From contig JAHHTT010000002.1 of assembly GCA_020024465.1 (NCBI GenBank), positions 62,001 to 126,000 on the forward strand: DNA of 64,000 bases, read 5' to 3'. Positions 15,878 through 23,280 of this stretch are shown in pieces. The stretch is from Odoribacter sp. (lineage in GTDB: Bacteria > Bacteroidota > Bacteroidia > Bacteroidales > Marinifilaceae). The notes under the pieces are model-generated. The model was not told the origin of the DNA. It did not search any database and saw only the letters and a list, made by a program, of their open reading frames with translations. Made by a program: the position numbers and the translations under genes. Position 1 is the stretch's first letter; each line of letters starts with the position of its first letter.

Positions 15878-16597
15878 ATGAATTGGAGTAATTACCTATC
15901 AGATAAAAAATGTCCTTCGCCTCCATATGCGCATTTAGGGGTATTGGAAGGAGAGGTGTGGGGATATTGGGATTTATCCCAAGTTCCAAAGGGTACTAAA
16001 ATTTTGTCCTTACCTACACCATTAAAGAGAACCAAACTATCTTACAATAATTGGAACGCTCTGAGGAATAATGATGAAATTGAGGCAATAAAATTGGGTG
16101 ATATTGACGAAGAACGCATTGATGTTTTGTCTTCATTGCCCAATTTGAAATACTTGGAGATCAGCTGTAATAAACAAGATGAGTTCCCGGAACTATCTAC
16201 ATTAAAATCATTGCAGATCCTTGTACTTGCCAACATAAAACGAGTAGATAATATTGAATTTCTGAAAGAACTTTCTGATTTGAAGACTCTTTATATATGC
16301 GACCTTAATCATCTTTATGATTTATCTCCGATAGCCGAATTGAGAAGTTTGCAAGAATTGTTTTTATCTAATGGAGGAATGTGCGGAGTCGGTAAGCCCG
16401 TTAAAAGCATGGAGCCGCTTTCCCGTTTACTTGAACTTGAATATTTACATTTTTGTGTAACAGTTGAGAATCGGAATTATGATATTTCTTCACTATTTCC
16501 CCTTAAAAAGCTAAAGCATTTATCTATCTTACCAAGATTTCTTAAAAAAGGAAATGAAGAAAAACTTAAGGAAATGTTGCCTTTGCTAAATTGGTAA
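15878..16597 (+). CDS. Cassette 6: leucine-rich-repeat protein
   Basis: 239 residues. From about residue 70 there are at least five irregular leucine-rich repeats: LSSLPNLKYLEISCN, LSTLKSLQILVLANIK, LKELSDLKTLYICDL, IAELRSLQELFLSNG, LSRLLELEYLHFCVT, LFPLKKLKHLSILPR. The N-terminus (YAHLGVLEGEVWGYWDLSQVPKGTKILSLP) is not LRR. No signal peptide. LRR proteins of this type occur in immunity arrays and would bind a toxin partner directly; the target is unknown. A second LRR cassette lies at 55420. Cassette ends TTAGCTACT / AGTAGCTAA are exact complements. Confidence 0.75.
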   Translation: MNWSNYLSDKKCPSPPYAHLGVLEGEVWGYWDLSQVPKGTKILSLPTPLKRTKLSYNNWNALRNNDEIEAIKLGDIDEERIDVLSSLPNLKYLEISCNKQDEFPELSTLKSLQILVLANIKRVDNIEFLKELSDLKTLYICDLNHLYDLSPIAELRSLQELFLSNGGMCGVGKPVKSMEPLSRLLELEYLHFCVTVENRNYDISSLFPLKKLKHLSILPRFLKKGNEEKLKEMLPLLNW

Positions 16598-16603
16598 AGT
16601 AGC

Positions 16604-16648
16604 TAACAAACAGCACTACCGCTTAAAGCGGAACGCTGCCAAACATTA
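16604..16648 (+). repeat. attC-like palindrome 6
   Basis: Second class: TAACAAACAGC ... CCGCTTAAAGCGG ... GCTGCCAAACATTA. 45 bp. Confidence 0.85.
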
Positions 16649-16662
16649 CCAACAATTACTTT

Positions 16663-17199
16663 ATGAATAAAGAAATAGAAATACTTATAGCAGCCATAAC
16701 AAAAGCCGCAAGAATGGCTTTCCAAAAGTTGTTTAGCAATGGCGAACATTTTTATTATTGTGCGCTTCTGACGACAGGTGAAGGTTTTGCTCCTGTTATT
16801 TCTGCATGGTCGTGGGAAGCATTAGCCAGAGTAACACAATTGAACTCTGAAACATATGCACAAAGTATAAAGTGGTCTTATGCAGACTCGCCATATTATG
16901 CTTTTGGCTACGACGAATATTTTAGTGATGTAAAACAGCTCTTTGAACATCGAGCTAATATTGATAGTTTGAATGATGAAGATTGGGGAAAGGAGTTTGA
17001 TGTCAGGCTAACTGCTATGGTGAAAGCAATGTCAATTCTTGATAAAGAAGGACTTTTTGCACAAAACCAATCACGCCGCAGTATTTTGATAAATGTAGAA
17101 TTAATGCCGCCTGATGCTTCAAATGTGCAAAGAGCATTAGAGCTAAACAACTCCGAAGATATTGAAGAATATCTTCAAGAAGCTGCTGAAAGTGAATAA
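16663..17199 (+). CDS. Cassette 7: DUF4303 protein, probable immunity
   Basis: 178 residues. DUF4303 features: an N-terminal helix (EIEILIAAITKAARMAFQKLF), then HFYYCALLTTGEGFAPVISAWSWEAL, YAQSIKWSYADSPYYAFGYDEYFSDVKQLFE and a C-terminal region with MPPDASNVQRALELNNSEDIEEYL. Widespread in bacterial immunity gene clusters. Cytoplasmic. Cassette ends TTACCAAC / GTTGGTAA are complementary. Confidence 0.75.
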   Translation: MNKEIEILIAAITKAARMAFQKLFSNGEHFYYCALLTTGEGFAPVISAWSWEALARVTQLNSETYAQSIKWSYADSPYYAFGYDEYFSDVKQLFEHRANIDSLNDEDWGKEFDVRLTAMVKAMSILDKEGLFAQNQSRRSILINVELMPPDASNVQRALELNNSEDIEEYLQEAAESE

Positions 17200-17208
17200 T
17201 AAAGTTGG

Positions 17209-17254
17209 TAACAAAGCGTGATAACGCTTGACAGCGTTCCCCGCTAAACCATTA
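17209..17254 (+). repeat. attC-like palindrome 7 (variant)
   Basis: TAACAAAGCGTGATAACGC ... GCGTTCCCCGCTAAACCATTA. It ends ACCATTA instead of the usual AACATTA; palindrome 16, which precedes the duplicate of the next cassette, has the same variant. 46 bp. Confidence 0.75.
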
Positions 17255-17274
17255 TAAACTCGTAAAATAAAAAT

Positions 17275-17769
17275 ATGATTGAAGCACTGAAAAATATAGG
17301 ATTCATCGTTACAGAACGATTGGAAAGAAAAGAATTAAGCTCTGATTTACAAAATCAGTACTCCGAACTTCCTGCGGACTATCAGGAGTTTTTACAACGG
17401 TTTCAGACAATCACGAATGAAAGTGATAATGTTTGGTTTAATTCCATAGAGGACTTTAACGGAGAAAGCGATAGCGGATTCCGTTGGAATGAATTTGAGC
17501 TGATGGGACTTGAGGCGTTGGCAGATGATAAGGAATCCTGTGATATGATACGCCTGTTTTGGGATAGCCATATTCCTATTCTTATGTCAGTAAAAGATGG
17601 ATACCAATATTTGTGCATAGATTTATCTCCGGAAAATTACGGTAAAATCTATTATGGAGTTGAACCTGAATTTGAAGATTCGGCAGAATTTGTTTGCGAT
17701 AGCTTTAATCATTTATTAGAAATGTTGTCTTCCAATAAAAAGAATGATATACTGACAAATTTCAAATAG
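17275..17769 (+). CDS. Cassette 8: SMI1/KNR4 (SUKH) immunity protein, copy A
   Basis: 164 residues with the SUKH superfamily pattern: ELPADYQEFLQRFQTI near the start, VWFNSIEDFNGES, IRLFWDSHIPILMSVKDGYQYLCIDLS with the family's W/aromatic-D-G-x-Y strand, and YYGVEPEFEDSAEFVCDSFNHLLEML at the end. SUKH proteins neutralise diverse contact-dependent and polymorphic toxins. An almost identical gene sits at 22781-23275; the proteins differ by one residue (SSNKKN against SSNEKN). The two copies have the same leader and the same 5' junction. Confidence 0.9.
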   Translation: MIEALKNIGFIVTERLERKELSSDLQNQYSELPADYQEFLQRFQTITNESDNVWFNSIEDFNGESDSGFRWNEFELMGLEALADDKESCDMIRLFWDSHIPILMSVKDGYQYLCIDLSPENYGKIYYGVEPEFEDSAEFVCDSFNHLLEMLSSNKKNDILTNFK

Positions 17770-17774
17770 GTTTA

Positions 17775-17823
17775 TAACAAGCAGATAAATCTCTCTGAAA
17801 GATTGATTATCCACCGAACATTA
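17775..17823 (+). repeat. attC-like palindrome 8
   Basis: TAACAAGCAGATAAATCTC ... GATTGATTATCCACCGAACATTA. 49 bp. A truncated version follows the duplicate gene at 23281. Confidence 0.85.
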
Positions 17824-17850
17824 TGTGCCACAAAAAAAGAAAATGAGAAT

Positions 17851-18381
17851 ATGAAACAAGAATTTGAAGGTTTTGATTTTACAAACTTTTGGGATGATAA
17901 TTACTATGCCCGCAAGGAGTATATCAGTGATGCCCCAACTGATGAATTGATAGCTGATGTAGAGAAAGAATTAGGATACAAGTTGCCAGCTTCCTATATA
18001 TGGCTGATGAAGCAGCATAATGGAGGCATCCCTTTCAATACATGCTTCCCTACTGATTCACCCACAAATTGGGCTGAAGACCATATTGCTATAACTGGCA
18101 TTTACGGTATAGGTAGGGAAAAGGACTATTCACTATGTGGAGAAATTGGCAGTCAGTTTATGATTGATGAATGGGGATATCCGGAAATAGGTGTGGCTAT
18201 TTGTGACTGTCCGAGTGCTGGGCATGATATGATTTTCTTGGATTATCGAGAATGTGGTCCATTCGGAGAACCAAAAGTTGTGCATATCGATCAAGAATCA
18301 GATTTCAAAATAACTACATTAGCAGAAAATTTTGAGGATTTTATACGAGGGCTTGAAAATGCTGAGAAATATGAGGAATAG
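17851..18381 (+). CDS. Cassette 9: SMI1/KNR4 (SUKH-1) immunity protein
   Basis: 176 residues from the ATG at 17851; the frame runs further upstream but that part lies in the attC-like site. SUKH-1 features: TDELIADVEKELGYKLPASYIWLMKQHNGGIPFNTCFP, ITGIYGIGREKDYS, IDEWGYPEIGVAICDCPSAGHDMIFLDYRECGPFGEPKVVHIDQESDFKITTLAENFEDFI. This is a textbook SMI1/KNR4 domain. Cytoplasmic. Cassette ends TTATGTGCC / GGCACATAA are exact complements. Confidence 0.9.
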   Translation: MKQEFEGFDFTNFWDDNYYARKEYISDAPTDELIADVEKELGYKLPASYIWLMKQHNGGIPFNTCFPTDSPTNWAEDHIAITGIYGIGREKDYSLCGEIGSQFMIDEWGYPEIGVAICDCPSAGHDMIFLDYRECGPFGEPKVVHIDQESDFKITTLAENFEDFIRGLENAEKYEE

Positions 18382-18394
18382 TAAGTAAGGCACA

Positions 18395-18443
18395 TAACAA
18401 GCGGAAGAATCTCCCTAAATGGTCGATTATCCGCCGAACATTA
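18395..18443 (+). repeat. attC-like palindrome 9
   Basis: TAACAAGCGGAAGAATC ... CGATTATCCGCCGAACATTA; stem GCGGA/TCCGC plus AATC/GATT. 49 bp. Confidence 0.85.
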
Positions 18444-18467
18444 GTTGCGGTCAAAAACGAAATAAAA

Positions 18468-19163
18468 ATGAATGTAATATCAGAAAAAGAATATTCGTTT
18501 TCAAATGCGCTTTTTTGGAACGTAATGTTACATCATCATATTCGAGCCTTTGATGAAGAAAGGGATGCGAATTTTGATGAAGTATGGGATGAAGAACTTG
18601 TACCAACATTGTTGGATGAAAAGAAGTACAAGAAATATTGGTGTTGGCTATCTCAAATTGATTTGAAAACATCCGAAAATCAAGGTGAAATAGAAAATCC
18701 AAGAACTCTAACACTTCCTATCGGCAGCGATATTGTATTGACAATAGAATTTCATCCTTGCTGTACATATTATTCTTTGAATGACACTTTAATCGGGGAA
18801 GTTAGTGGCAACTTTCACTTAAAGTATCTCACATATTCGGAATTAATGAGGATTACAAAAGAGAAATATGGAGATGTACTGTTCCATTTACTCTTACCTT
18901 TGTCTGCAATCAGGGAACAAGAAAAAGACATAGCACTTAATGCAATAATCCAACGATTGCAACAAATTCCCTTATTCAAGGAACATTCCGCATATATAGG
19001 TAAATGTATCTTGAATGGATTATTAATATCCAACTCTGACATACAAGAAATTCCCAAGATAGGAACGATATGTACAAGCAATCATTCATATAGAAATGCT
19101 TTGGTATATGATGATGAAAGGCAGGAAATAAAGGAGCTAAATATCCTTTTATCGAGATTATAA
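18468..19163 (+). CDS. Cassette 10: protein of unknown family, probable immunity
   Basis: 231 residues, no signal peptide or membrane helix. Notable parts: ALFWNVMLHHHIRAFDEERDANFDEVWDEELVPTLLDEKKYKKYWCWLSQIDL near the start and IGSDIVLTIEFHPCCTYYSLNDTLIGEVSGNFHLKYLTYSELM in the middle. It is reminiscent of immunity families seen beside SUKH genes, but I could not assign it. Cassette ends TTAGTTGC / GCAACTAA are complementary. Confidence 0.7.
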   Translation: MNVISEKEYSFSNALFWNVMLHHHIRAFDEERDANFDEVWDEELVPTLLDEKKYKKYWCWLSQIDLKTSENQGEIENPRTLTLPIGSDIVLTIEFHPCCTYYSLNDTLIGEVSGNFHLKYLTYSELMRITKEKYGDVLFHLLLPLSAIREQEKDIALNAIIQRLQQIPLFKEHSAYIGKCILNGLLISNSDIQEIPKIGTICTSNHSYRNALVYDDERQEIKELNILLSRL

Positions 19164-19172
19164 ATATGCAAC

Positions 19173-19221
19173 TAACAAGCGGATTAATCTCCTATAAAGG
19201 TCGATTATCCACAGAACATTA
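19173..19221 (+). repeat. attC-like palindrome 10
   Basis: TAACAAGCGGATTAATC ... CGATTATCCACAGAACATTA. 49 bp. Confidence 0.85.
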
Positions 19222-19232
19222 TCAACTTATTA

Positions 19233-19694
19233 ATGAATAAAATGAAAAAAGACAAACATATAAAAGTGCTATTTCACTTGGAACAAGATGAAGATGGCTA
19301 TCCACCATTTTCTATTGAAGGTTTGTGGTGCAAAAAGGCAAGTAATGATACTTATATTGTCGATAATGTGCCATTCTATACCTATGGAATCAGTTTGGGG
19401 GATGAGATATGTGTTACAGAAGAAGATGGCGAATATCATTTTCAATCCATAGTGAATCCCTCTGGAAATAGCACATTGAGGGTACATTTTAACGATAAAC
19501 GTATGCAGATGGTCAGAGACAAACTACTTGATATGGGATGCAAGGTAGAGATTTCTAATCTCCCTTCATTCGTATCCATAAATGTACCACAAGAAGTTTC
19601 CTTAAAAGTGGTCGAAGATGTTCTGACCAATATGCAAAAAGAATGTGATAGTTTGGCTTATGAACATGGTGTTGTCAGACAAAATATAAGTTGA
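19233..19694 (+). CDS. Cassette 11: DUF4265 protein, probable immunity
   Basis: 153 residues. DUF4265 pattern: KVLFHLEQDEDGYPPFSIEGLWCKKASNDTYIVDNVPFYTYGISLGDEICV, with the typical S..LW, the D-N-x-PF-Y and the GDE of the family; the second half (RMQMVRDKLLDMGCKVEISNLPSFVSINVP) forms an ACT-like ending. Common in immunity clusters of Bacteroidota and others. Cytoplasmic. Cassette ends TTATCAACT / AGTTGATAA are exact complements. Confidence 0.8.
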   Translation: MNKMKKDKHIKVLFHLEQDEDGYPPFSIEGLWCKKASNDTYIVDNVPFYTYGISLGDEICVTEEDGEYHFQSIVNPSGNSTLRVHFNDKRMQMVRDKLLDMGCKVEISNLPSFVSINVPQEVSLKVVEDVLTNMQKECDSLAYEHGVVRQNIS

Positions 19695-19741
19695 TAACAA
19701 ACAGCAGACCGACTGAATAAGCGGAACGCTGCCGGACATTA
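19695..19741 (+). repeat. attC-like palindrome 11
   Basis: Fourth class: TAACAAACAGCAGACCGACTG ... AAGCGGAACGCTGCCGGACATTA; outer stem CAGC/GCTG. 47 bp. Confidence 0.8.
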
Positions 19742-19758
19742 GCAACCGAGAAATAAAA

Positions 19759-20163
19759 ATGAAAAAGGAACTTATAGAACGATTGAGAAGATTTCTAACG
19801 GCACATGATATGATTGGGACACCAGCATCTGATGACCAGATATTATGCGCGGAACAAGAATTAGGTGTAAAATTTAGTTCTGACTATATAGACTTTATCA
19901 AAAGTTTCGGAACAGCCTACGCTGGAATGATGATTAATGCTTTAGACGGCAATGAAAATGTGGTCGATGAAACTAAATCATTAAGAGAAGTTCATCCTGA
20001 AGTTACAGACACTTATGTGATTTCAGATGATGGTTCTGGCAATCCCATAATGATAAATTCTAAAGGGGAGATTGAAATATACTATCATGATAGTGACGCC
20101 GAAAGAGAAATCATCGCTTTATCGTTAGAACAATATATAGAAGATAATTTTCATGAATGGTAA
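19759..20163 (+). CDS. Cassette 12: SMI1/KNR4 (SUKH) immunity protein
   Basis: 134 residues; a compact SUKH domain: ASDDQILCAEQELGVKFSSDYIDFIKSFGTAYAGMMINAL, TYVISDDGSGNPIMINSKGEIEIYYHDSDAEREIIALSLEQYI. The DDGSGNPI turn and the final helix are typical. Cytoplasmic. Cassette ends TTAGCAACCG / CGGTTGCTAA are exact complements over ten bases. Confidence 0.88.
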   Translation: MKKELIERLRRFLTAHDMIGTPASDDQILCAEQELGVKFSSDYIDFIKSFGTAYAGMMINALDGNENVVDETKSLREVHPEVTDTYVISDDGSGNPIMINSKGEIEIYYHDSDAEREIIALSLEQYIEDNFHEW

Positions 20164-20173
20164 AAGCGGTTGC

Positions 20174-20224
20174 TAACAAGCAGATGAAACTTTTAAGGTA
20201 AGGTGGTTTATCCGCCGAACATTA
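20174..20224 (+). repeat. attC-like palindrome 12
   Basis: Third class: TAACAAGCAGATGAAACTT ... GGTTTATCCGCCGAACATTA. 51 bp. Confidence 0.8.
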
Positions 20225-20234
20225 TGGTAGAAAA

Positions 20235-20606
20235 ATGAACAATAGCAGGATTAAAAATATAGTAAATCTTTCAGCAGCAGAAAGATATGGCTACTTTATT
20301 CGTAAAGTTTCAGACTTTGAAGAAGTTTGGGGGTTAAAGGATAAAGAAGGTTGGGCTTTAATGGGAAATAATGAGCAAGTTTTATTTCCTGTATGGAGCG
20401 AAAAGGAATTTGCAGAATTGTGTAAATGGGATAACTATCAACCCAATTCTATTCCTCTTGATGACTTCATTGAGAAGTTATTACCGAAGTTAGAAAAAGA
20501 CAATGTGATGTTGGCTGTATTCCCATTGTCAAAGGGGAAAGGTATAATTCGTACTGTTCAAGAGATAATTGCTGACATAGAGCGAGAGTGTGAACAATAT
20601 GAATAA
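20235..20606 (+). CDS. Cassette 13: DUF2750 protein, probable immunity
   Basis: 123 residues with the DUF2750 signature: RYGYFIRKVSDFEEVWGLKDKEGWALMG, QVLFPVWSEKEFAELCKWDNYQPNSIPLDDFIEKLLPKLEKDNVMLAVFPLSKGKGII. The W-G-L, P-V-W and F-P positions of the family are all present. DUF2750 genes are recurrent in immunity arrays. Cassette ends TTATGGTAG / CTACCATAA are exact complements. Confidence 0.82.
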   Translation: MNNSRIKNIVNLSAAERYGYFIRKVSDFEEVWGLKDKEGWALMGNNEQVLFPVWSEKEFAELCKWDNYQPNSIPLDDFIEKLLPKLEKDNVMLAVFPLSKGKGIIRTVQEIIADIERECEQYE

Positions 20607-20613
20607 ACTACCA

Positions 20614-20663
20614 TAACAAGCGGATAAATCTCCCTTGAAAGGTTGATTATCCACCAAACATTA
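20614..20663 (+). repeat. attC-like palindrome 13
   Basis: TAACAAGCGGATAAATC ... TGATTATCCACCAAACATTA. 50 bp. Confidence 0.85.
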
Positions 20664-20693
20664 TCAATGTGCAAAATAAAAAATAAAAGTAGT

Positions 20694-21095
20694 ATGGAAC
20701 TGAAGCAATATCTTAAAACAAATTGCCACTGGGAAAATCGGGTAATCATAAGCCCGAATGAGCTTATGGCAATTTATTCTAAAGCAAACTACCAACCGAC
20801 TCCAAAGTTGATAGATTTCCTTATTTATTTCTACAATCAGGAATTTCAGTTTCCAAAAGTGGATGTGCATTTTAATCTAAAGAAAACATTAAACGATAAT
20901 CCGCATTACTTATTCTACGACCAATTTTGTGAACTACTCCATGTTTCGGATATTTGTCCTTTTGGGGAATACGAACATGGATATATGGTCTTGCTTGTTG
21001 ATAGTAAAAACAACATATACGGCGTAATGGATGATTATGTTGAACGGTTTGGAAATGATTATTTCAAAATGCTAAATCAACTTTATAATCGGTAA
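20694..21095 (+). CDS. Cassette 14: SUKH-3-like immunity protein
   Basis: 133 residues from the ATG at 20694 (20667 is an alternative). SUKH-3 features: HWENRVIISPNELMAIYSKANYQPTPKLIDFLIYFYNQEFQFP, then VSDICPFGEYEHGYMVLLVDSKNNIYGVMDDYVERFGNDYFKML, where G-x-x-x-HGY and the D..G.IYG strand match the family. Cytoplasmic. Cassette ends TTATCAATG / CATTGATAA are exact complements. Confidence 0.82.
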   Translation: MELKQYLKTNCHWENRVIISPNELMAIYSKANYQPTPKLIDFLIYFYNQEFQFPKVDVHFNLKKTLNDNPHYLFYDQFCELLHVSDICPFGEYEHGYMVLLVDSKNNIYGVMDDYVERFGNDYFKMLNQLYNR

Positions 21096-21103
21096 GGCAT
21101 TGA

Positions 21104-21150
21104 TAACAAACAGCAGACCGACTGAATAAGCGGAACGCTGCCAAACATTA
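21104..21150 (+). repeat. attC-like palindrome 14
   Basis: Nearly the same sequence as palindrome 11 (TAACAAACAGCAGACCGACTG ... GCTGCCAAACATTA), so cassettes 11 and 14 may share a source. 47 bp. Confidence 0.8.
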
Positions 21151-21166
21151 TCTGCCCATAAAAAGA

Positions 21167-22162
21167 ATGAATATGAAAATAGAATTAGAAAATTGCCAAA
21201 AAAGTCTTACTCTCAAAGATTTTGAAGAAATAGAGAGTAAATTGGGTTATGCCTTGCCGGAAAGACTGAAAGAGTTCTATTTACAATATAATGGAGGTTC
21301 TACGAAACAGACCGCAAGCATAAATAAATATCAAGAGGTGGAAATTGAAGATTTCTTCCCATTCAAATATAACAAGGATTTTAAGAATGACCCCAGATAT
21401 ACGGCAGAAGGCGAAACATTAGAGTTAAGAAAAGCTGGAGCTATATCTGATAGCATTCTTATTTTTGCTATGGAATCTACCGATGAAGGTCGGATTACCA
21501 TAGACTTGGTTAATGGAAAGATCTATCTTTACCCTATTGTGGGGATGCAAGATGTAATCTTCAATTTTGGAGAGCCACGACTTGTTGCAAATTCAATAGA
21601 TGATTTCTTTGACAATCTCGTTGTTTTGGACGGGCACAAAGCAATTCCAGCAATAGAAGAAATCGAAGAGGGACAAACGGAGACAGCAGGTGTAATGCCT
21701 GAACTTTCGGACTGTTCGGCTTCGCTAACAAAAGAAGATATAAAGAATTTTGAGGTTGAGTTGAATGTAAAGATTCCGGCAGGCATGAAGAACTTTTACC
21801 TCAAGTTCAACGGTGGTATGCCATCACCATATTGTTATCAACCGCAGGACGAGGATTTGGATCGGGTGGAGATAAATGCGTTCTTTCCGATAAAGGAACG
21901 CACCAATGCTTTTGAAACAATTGAAGTCATAGCCAAAGATATATGGAGTAGGAATTTAATGCCATGCAATCTGTTGCCTTTTGCTATGGATTCGGGTGGA
22001 AACTATTATGCGTTGAACTTGAAGAATAAAAAGATTTACTATTACTTGACTGACGAGTGGGACGAAAACGCTTCAAGAGAATACAACTTTGAAACAAATA
22101 CTCGTTACATCGCCCAGTCATTCAATTACTTTATAAATCATTTTATCGAAGAAGAGGAATAA
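21167..22162 (+). CDS. Cassette 15: double SUKH-domain immunity protein
   Basis: 331 residues made of two SMI1/KNR4 domains in tandem. First: LTLKDFEEIESKLGYALPERLKEFYLQYNGGSTKQ ... EVEIEDFFPFKYNKDF ... ISDSILIFAMESTDEGRITIDLVNGKIYLYP. Second, from about 175: LTKEDIKNFEVELNVKIPAGMKNFYLKFNGGMPSP ... RVEINAFFPIKERTNAF ... LLPFAMDSGGNYYALNLKNKKIYYY. The halves are similar, so an internal duplication or fusion of two cassettes' genes. It may bind two toxins or act as a built-in dimer. Cassette ends TTATCTGCCC / GGGCAGATAA are exact complements over ten bases. Confidence 0.88.
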   Translation: MNMKIELENCQKSLTLKDFEEIESKLGYALPERLKEFYLQYNGGSTKQTASINKYQEVEIEDFFPFKYNKDFKNDPRYTAEGETLELRKAGAISDSILIFAMESTDEGRITIDLVNGKIYLYPIVGMQDVIFNFGEPRLVANSIDDFFDNLVVLDGHKAIPAIEEIEEGQTETAGVMPELSDCSASLTKEDIKNFEVELNVKIPAGMKNFYLKFNGGMPSPYCYQPQDEDLDRVEINAFFPIKERTNAFETIEVIAKDIWSRNLMPCNLLPFAMDSGGNYYALNLKNKKIYYYLTDEWDENASREYNFETNTRYIAQSFNYFINHFIEEEE

Positions 22163-22172
22163 AGCGGGCAGA

Positions 22173-22220
22173 TAACAAGCGGATCAATCTCCTTTAATGA
22201 TGATTATCCACCGAACATTA
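22173..22220 (+). repeat. attC-like palindrome 15
   Basis: TAACAAGCGGATCAATC ... TGATTATCCACCGAACATTA. 48 bp. Confidence 0.85.
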
Positions 22221-22246
22221 TAAACTCTGGATATAAAGATGAATGT

Positions 22247-22714
22247 ATGAATAATCAATATGCAGTTTTAATAAGTAGTGAAATCCCAGAACTTGGAGAA
22301 TTGGACTTACTGCGCTCAATTTGCCGAGAGTTGAATGGTTATATGGAAGATTACAATAACCAAATCAACTTAGATAATTTGGGAGATTGGAAACTTCTCA
22401 TACAGATAAATCTTCGAAATACTAATGGGATTGGGATTTTCAAACGGGCAAAACGTTTCCCATCTAATAAAGAGTTTGAAATATCTATTTCTATACCAGT
22501 ACCAAATTTGGAGGAAGCACGCTATGGAATATCCGATATGACGGGGATTTATATTCCTTTAAATATTAAAAACTTCTACATTCTTTCTCCATGCTTTAGT
22601 AAATATGATAATTTGTATCATTATATTCTTGAGAGTGCAAAACAAGCCATAGATGCAGCTTTTACTTATGGCTTTACATGTAACGGCAAAAGAATAAAGA
22701 AAAAAAGTTTATAA
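22247..22714 (+). CDS. Cassette 16: Imm9-like immunity protein (tentative)
   Basis: 155 residues. FKRAKRFPSNKEFEISISIPVPNLEEARYGISDM recalls immunity family Imm9 (KR.KRFPSDKEFEI.I.IPIP...YG), judged by eye. Cytoplasmic and basic at the C-terminus. Its stop codon TAA is the first three bases of the following attC-like site, so gene and recombination site abut exactly. Cassette ends TTATAAACT / AGTTTATAA are exact complements. Confidence 0.65.
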   Translation: MNNQYAVLISSEIPELGELDLLRSICRELNGYMEDYNNQINLDNLGDWKLLIQINLRNTNGIGIFKRAKRFPSNKEFEISISIPVPNLEEARYGISDMTGIYIPLNIKNFYILSPCFSKYDNLYHYILESAKQAIDAAFTYGFTCNGKRIKKKSL

Positions 22715-22760
22715 CAAACAGCACTACCGACTGAATAAGGCGGAACGCTGCAAACCATTA
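22712..22760 (+). repeat. attC-like palindrome 16 (variant)
   Basis: TAACAAACAGCACTACCGACTG ... GCGGAACGCTGCAAACCATTA. Ends ACCATTA like palindrome 7; both precede copies of the same SUKH cassette. 49 bp. Confidence 0.78.
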
Positions 22761-22780
22761 TAAACTCGTAAAATAAAAAT

Positions 22781-23275
22781 ATGATTGAAGCACTGAAAAA
22801 TATAGGATTCATCGTTACAGAACGATTGGAAAGAAAAGAATTAAGCTCTGATTTACAAAATCAGTACTCCGAACTTCCTGCGGACTATCAGGAGTTTTTA
22901 CAACGGTTTCAGACAATCACGAATGAAAGTGATAATGTTTGGTTTAATTCCATAGAGGACTTTAACGGAGAAAGCGATAGCGGATTCCGTTGGAATGAAT
23001 TTGAGCTGATGGGACTTGAGGCGTTGGCAGATGATAAGGAATCCTGTGATATGATACGCCTGTTTTGGGATAGCCATATTCCTATTCTTATGTCAGTAAA
23101 AGATGGATACCAATATTTGTGCATAGATTTATCTCCGGAAAATTACGGTAAAATCTATTATGGAGTTGAACCTGAATTTGAAGATTCGGCAGAATTTGTT
23201 TGCGATAGCTTTAATCATTTATTGGAAATGTTGTCTTCCAATGAAAAGAACGATATACTGACAAATTTCAAATAA
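22781..23275 (+). CDS. Cassette 17: SMI1/KNR4 (SUKH) immunity protein, copy B
   Basis: Near-identical duplicate of the gene at 17275-17769, with one amino-acid change (Glu for Lys in the C-terminal SSNEKN). It is the last cassette of array 1. The duplicated segment includes about 27 bp of leader and the left part of the following palindrome, which then breaks off. Same SUKH features as copy A, so the same toxin specificity is expected. Duplicates like this arise in integrons by reinsertion of an excised cassette, or by unequal recombination; the shared ACCATTA junction is worth noting. Confidence 0.88.
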   Translation: MIEALKNIGFIVTERLERKELSSDLQNQYSELPADYQEFLQRFQTITNESDNVWFNSIEDFNGESDSGFRWNEFELMGLEALADDKESCDMIRLFWDSHIPILMSVKDGYQYLCIDLSPENYGKIYYGVEPEFEDSAEFVCDSFNHLLEMLSSNEKNDILTNFK

Positions 23276-23280
23276 GGTTA

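Noticed and set aside
13520..22760. Intergenic palindromes considered as plain transcription terminators
   Set aside because: No T runs, only 5-10 bp stems, fixed TAAC and CATTA ends, and complementarity with the cassette's own start, none of which a terminator needs.
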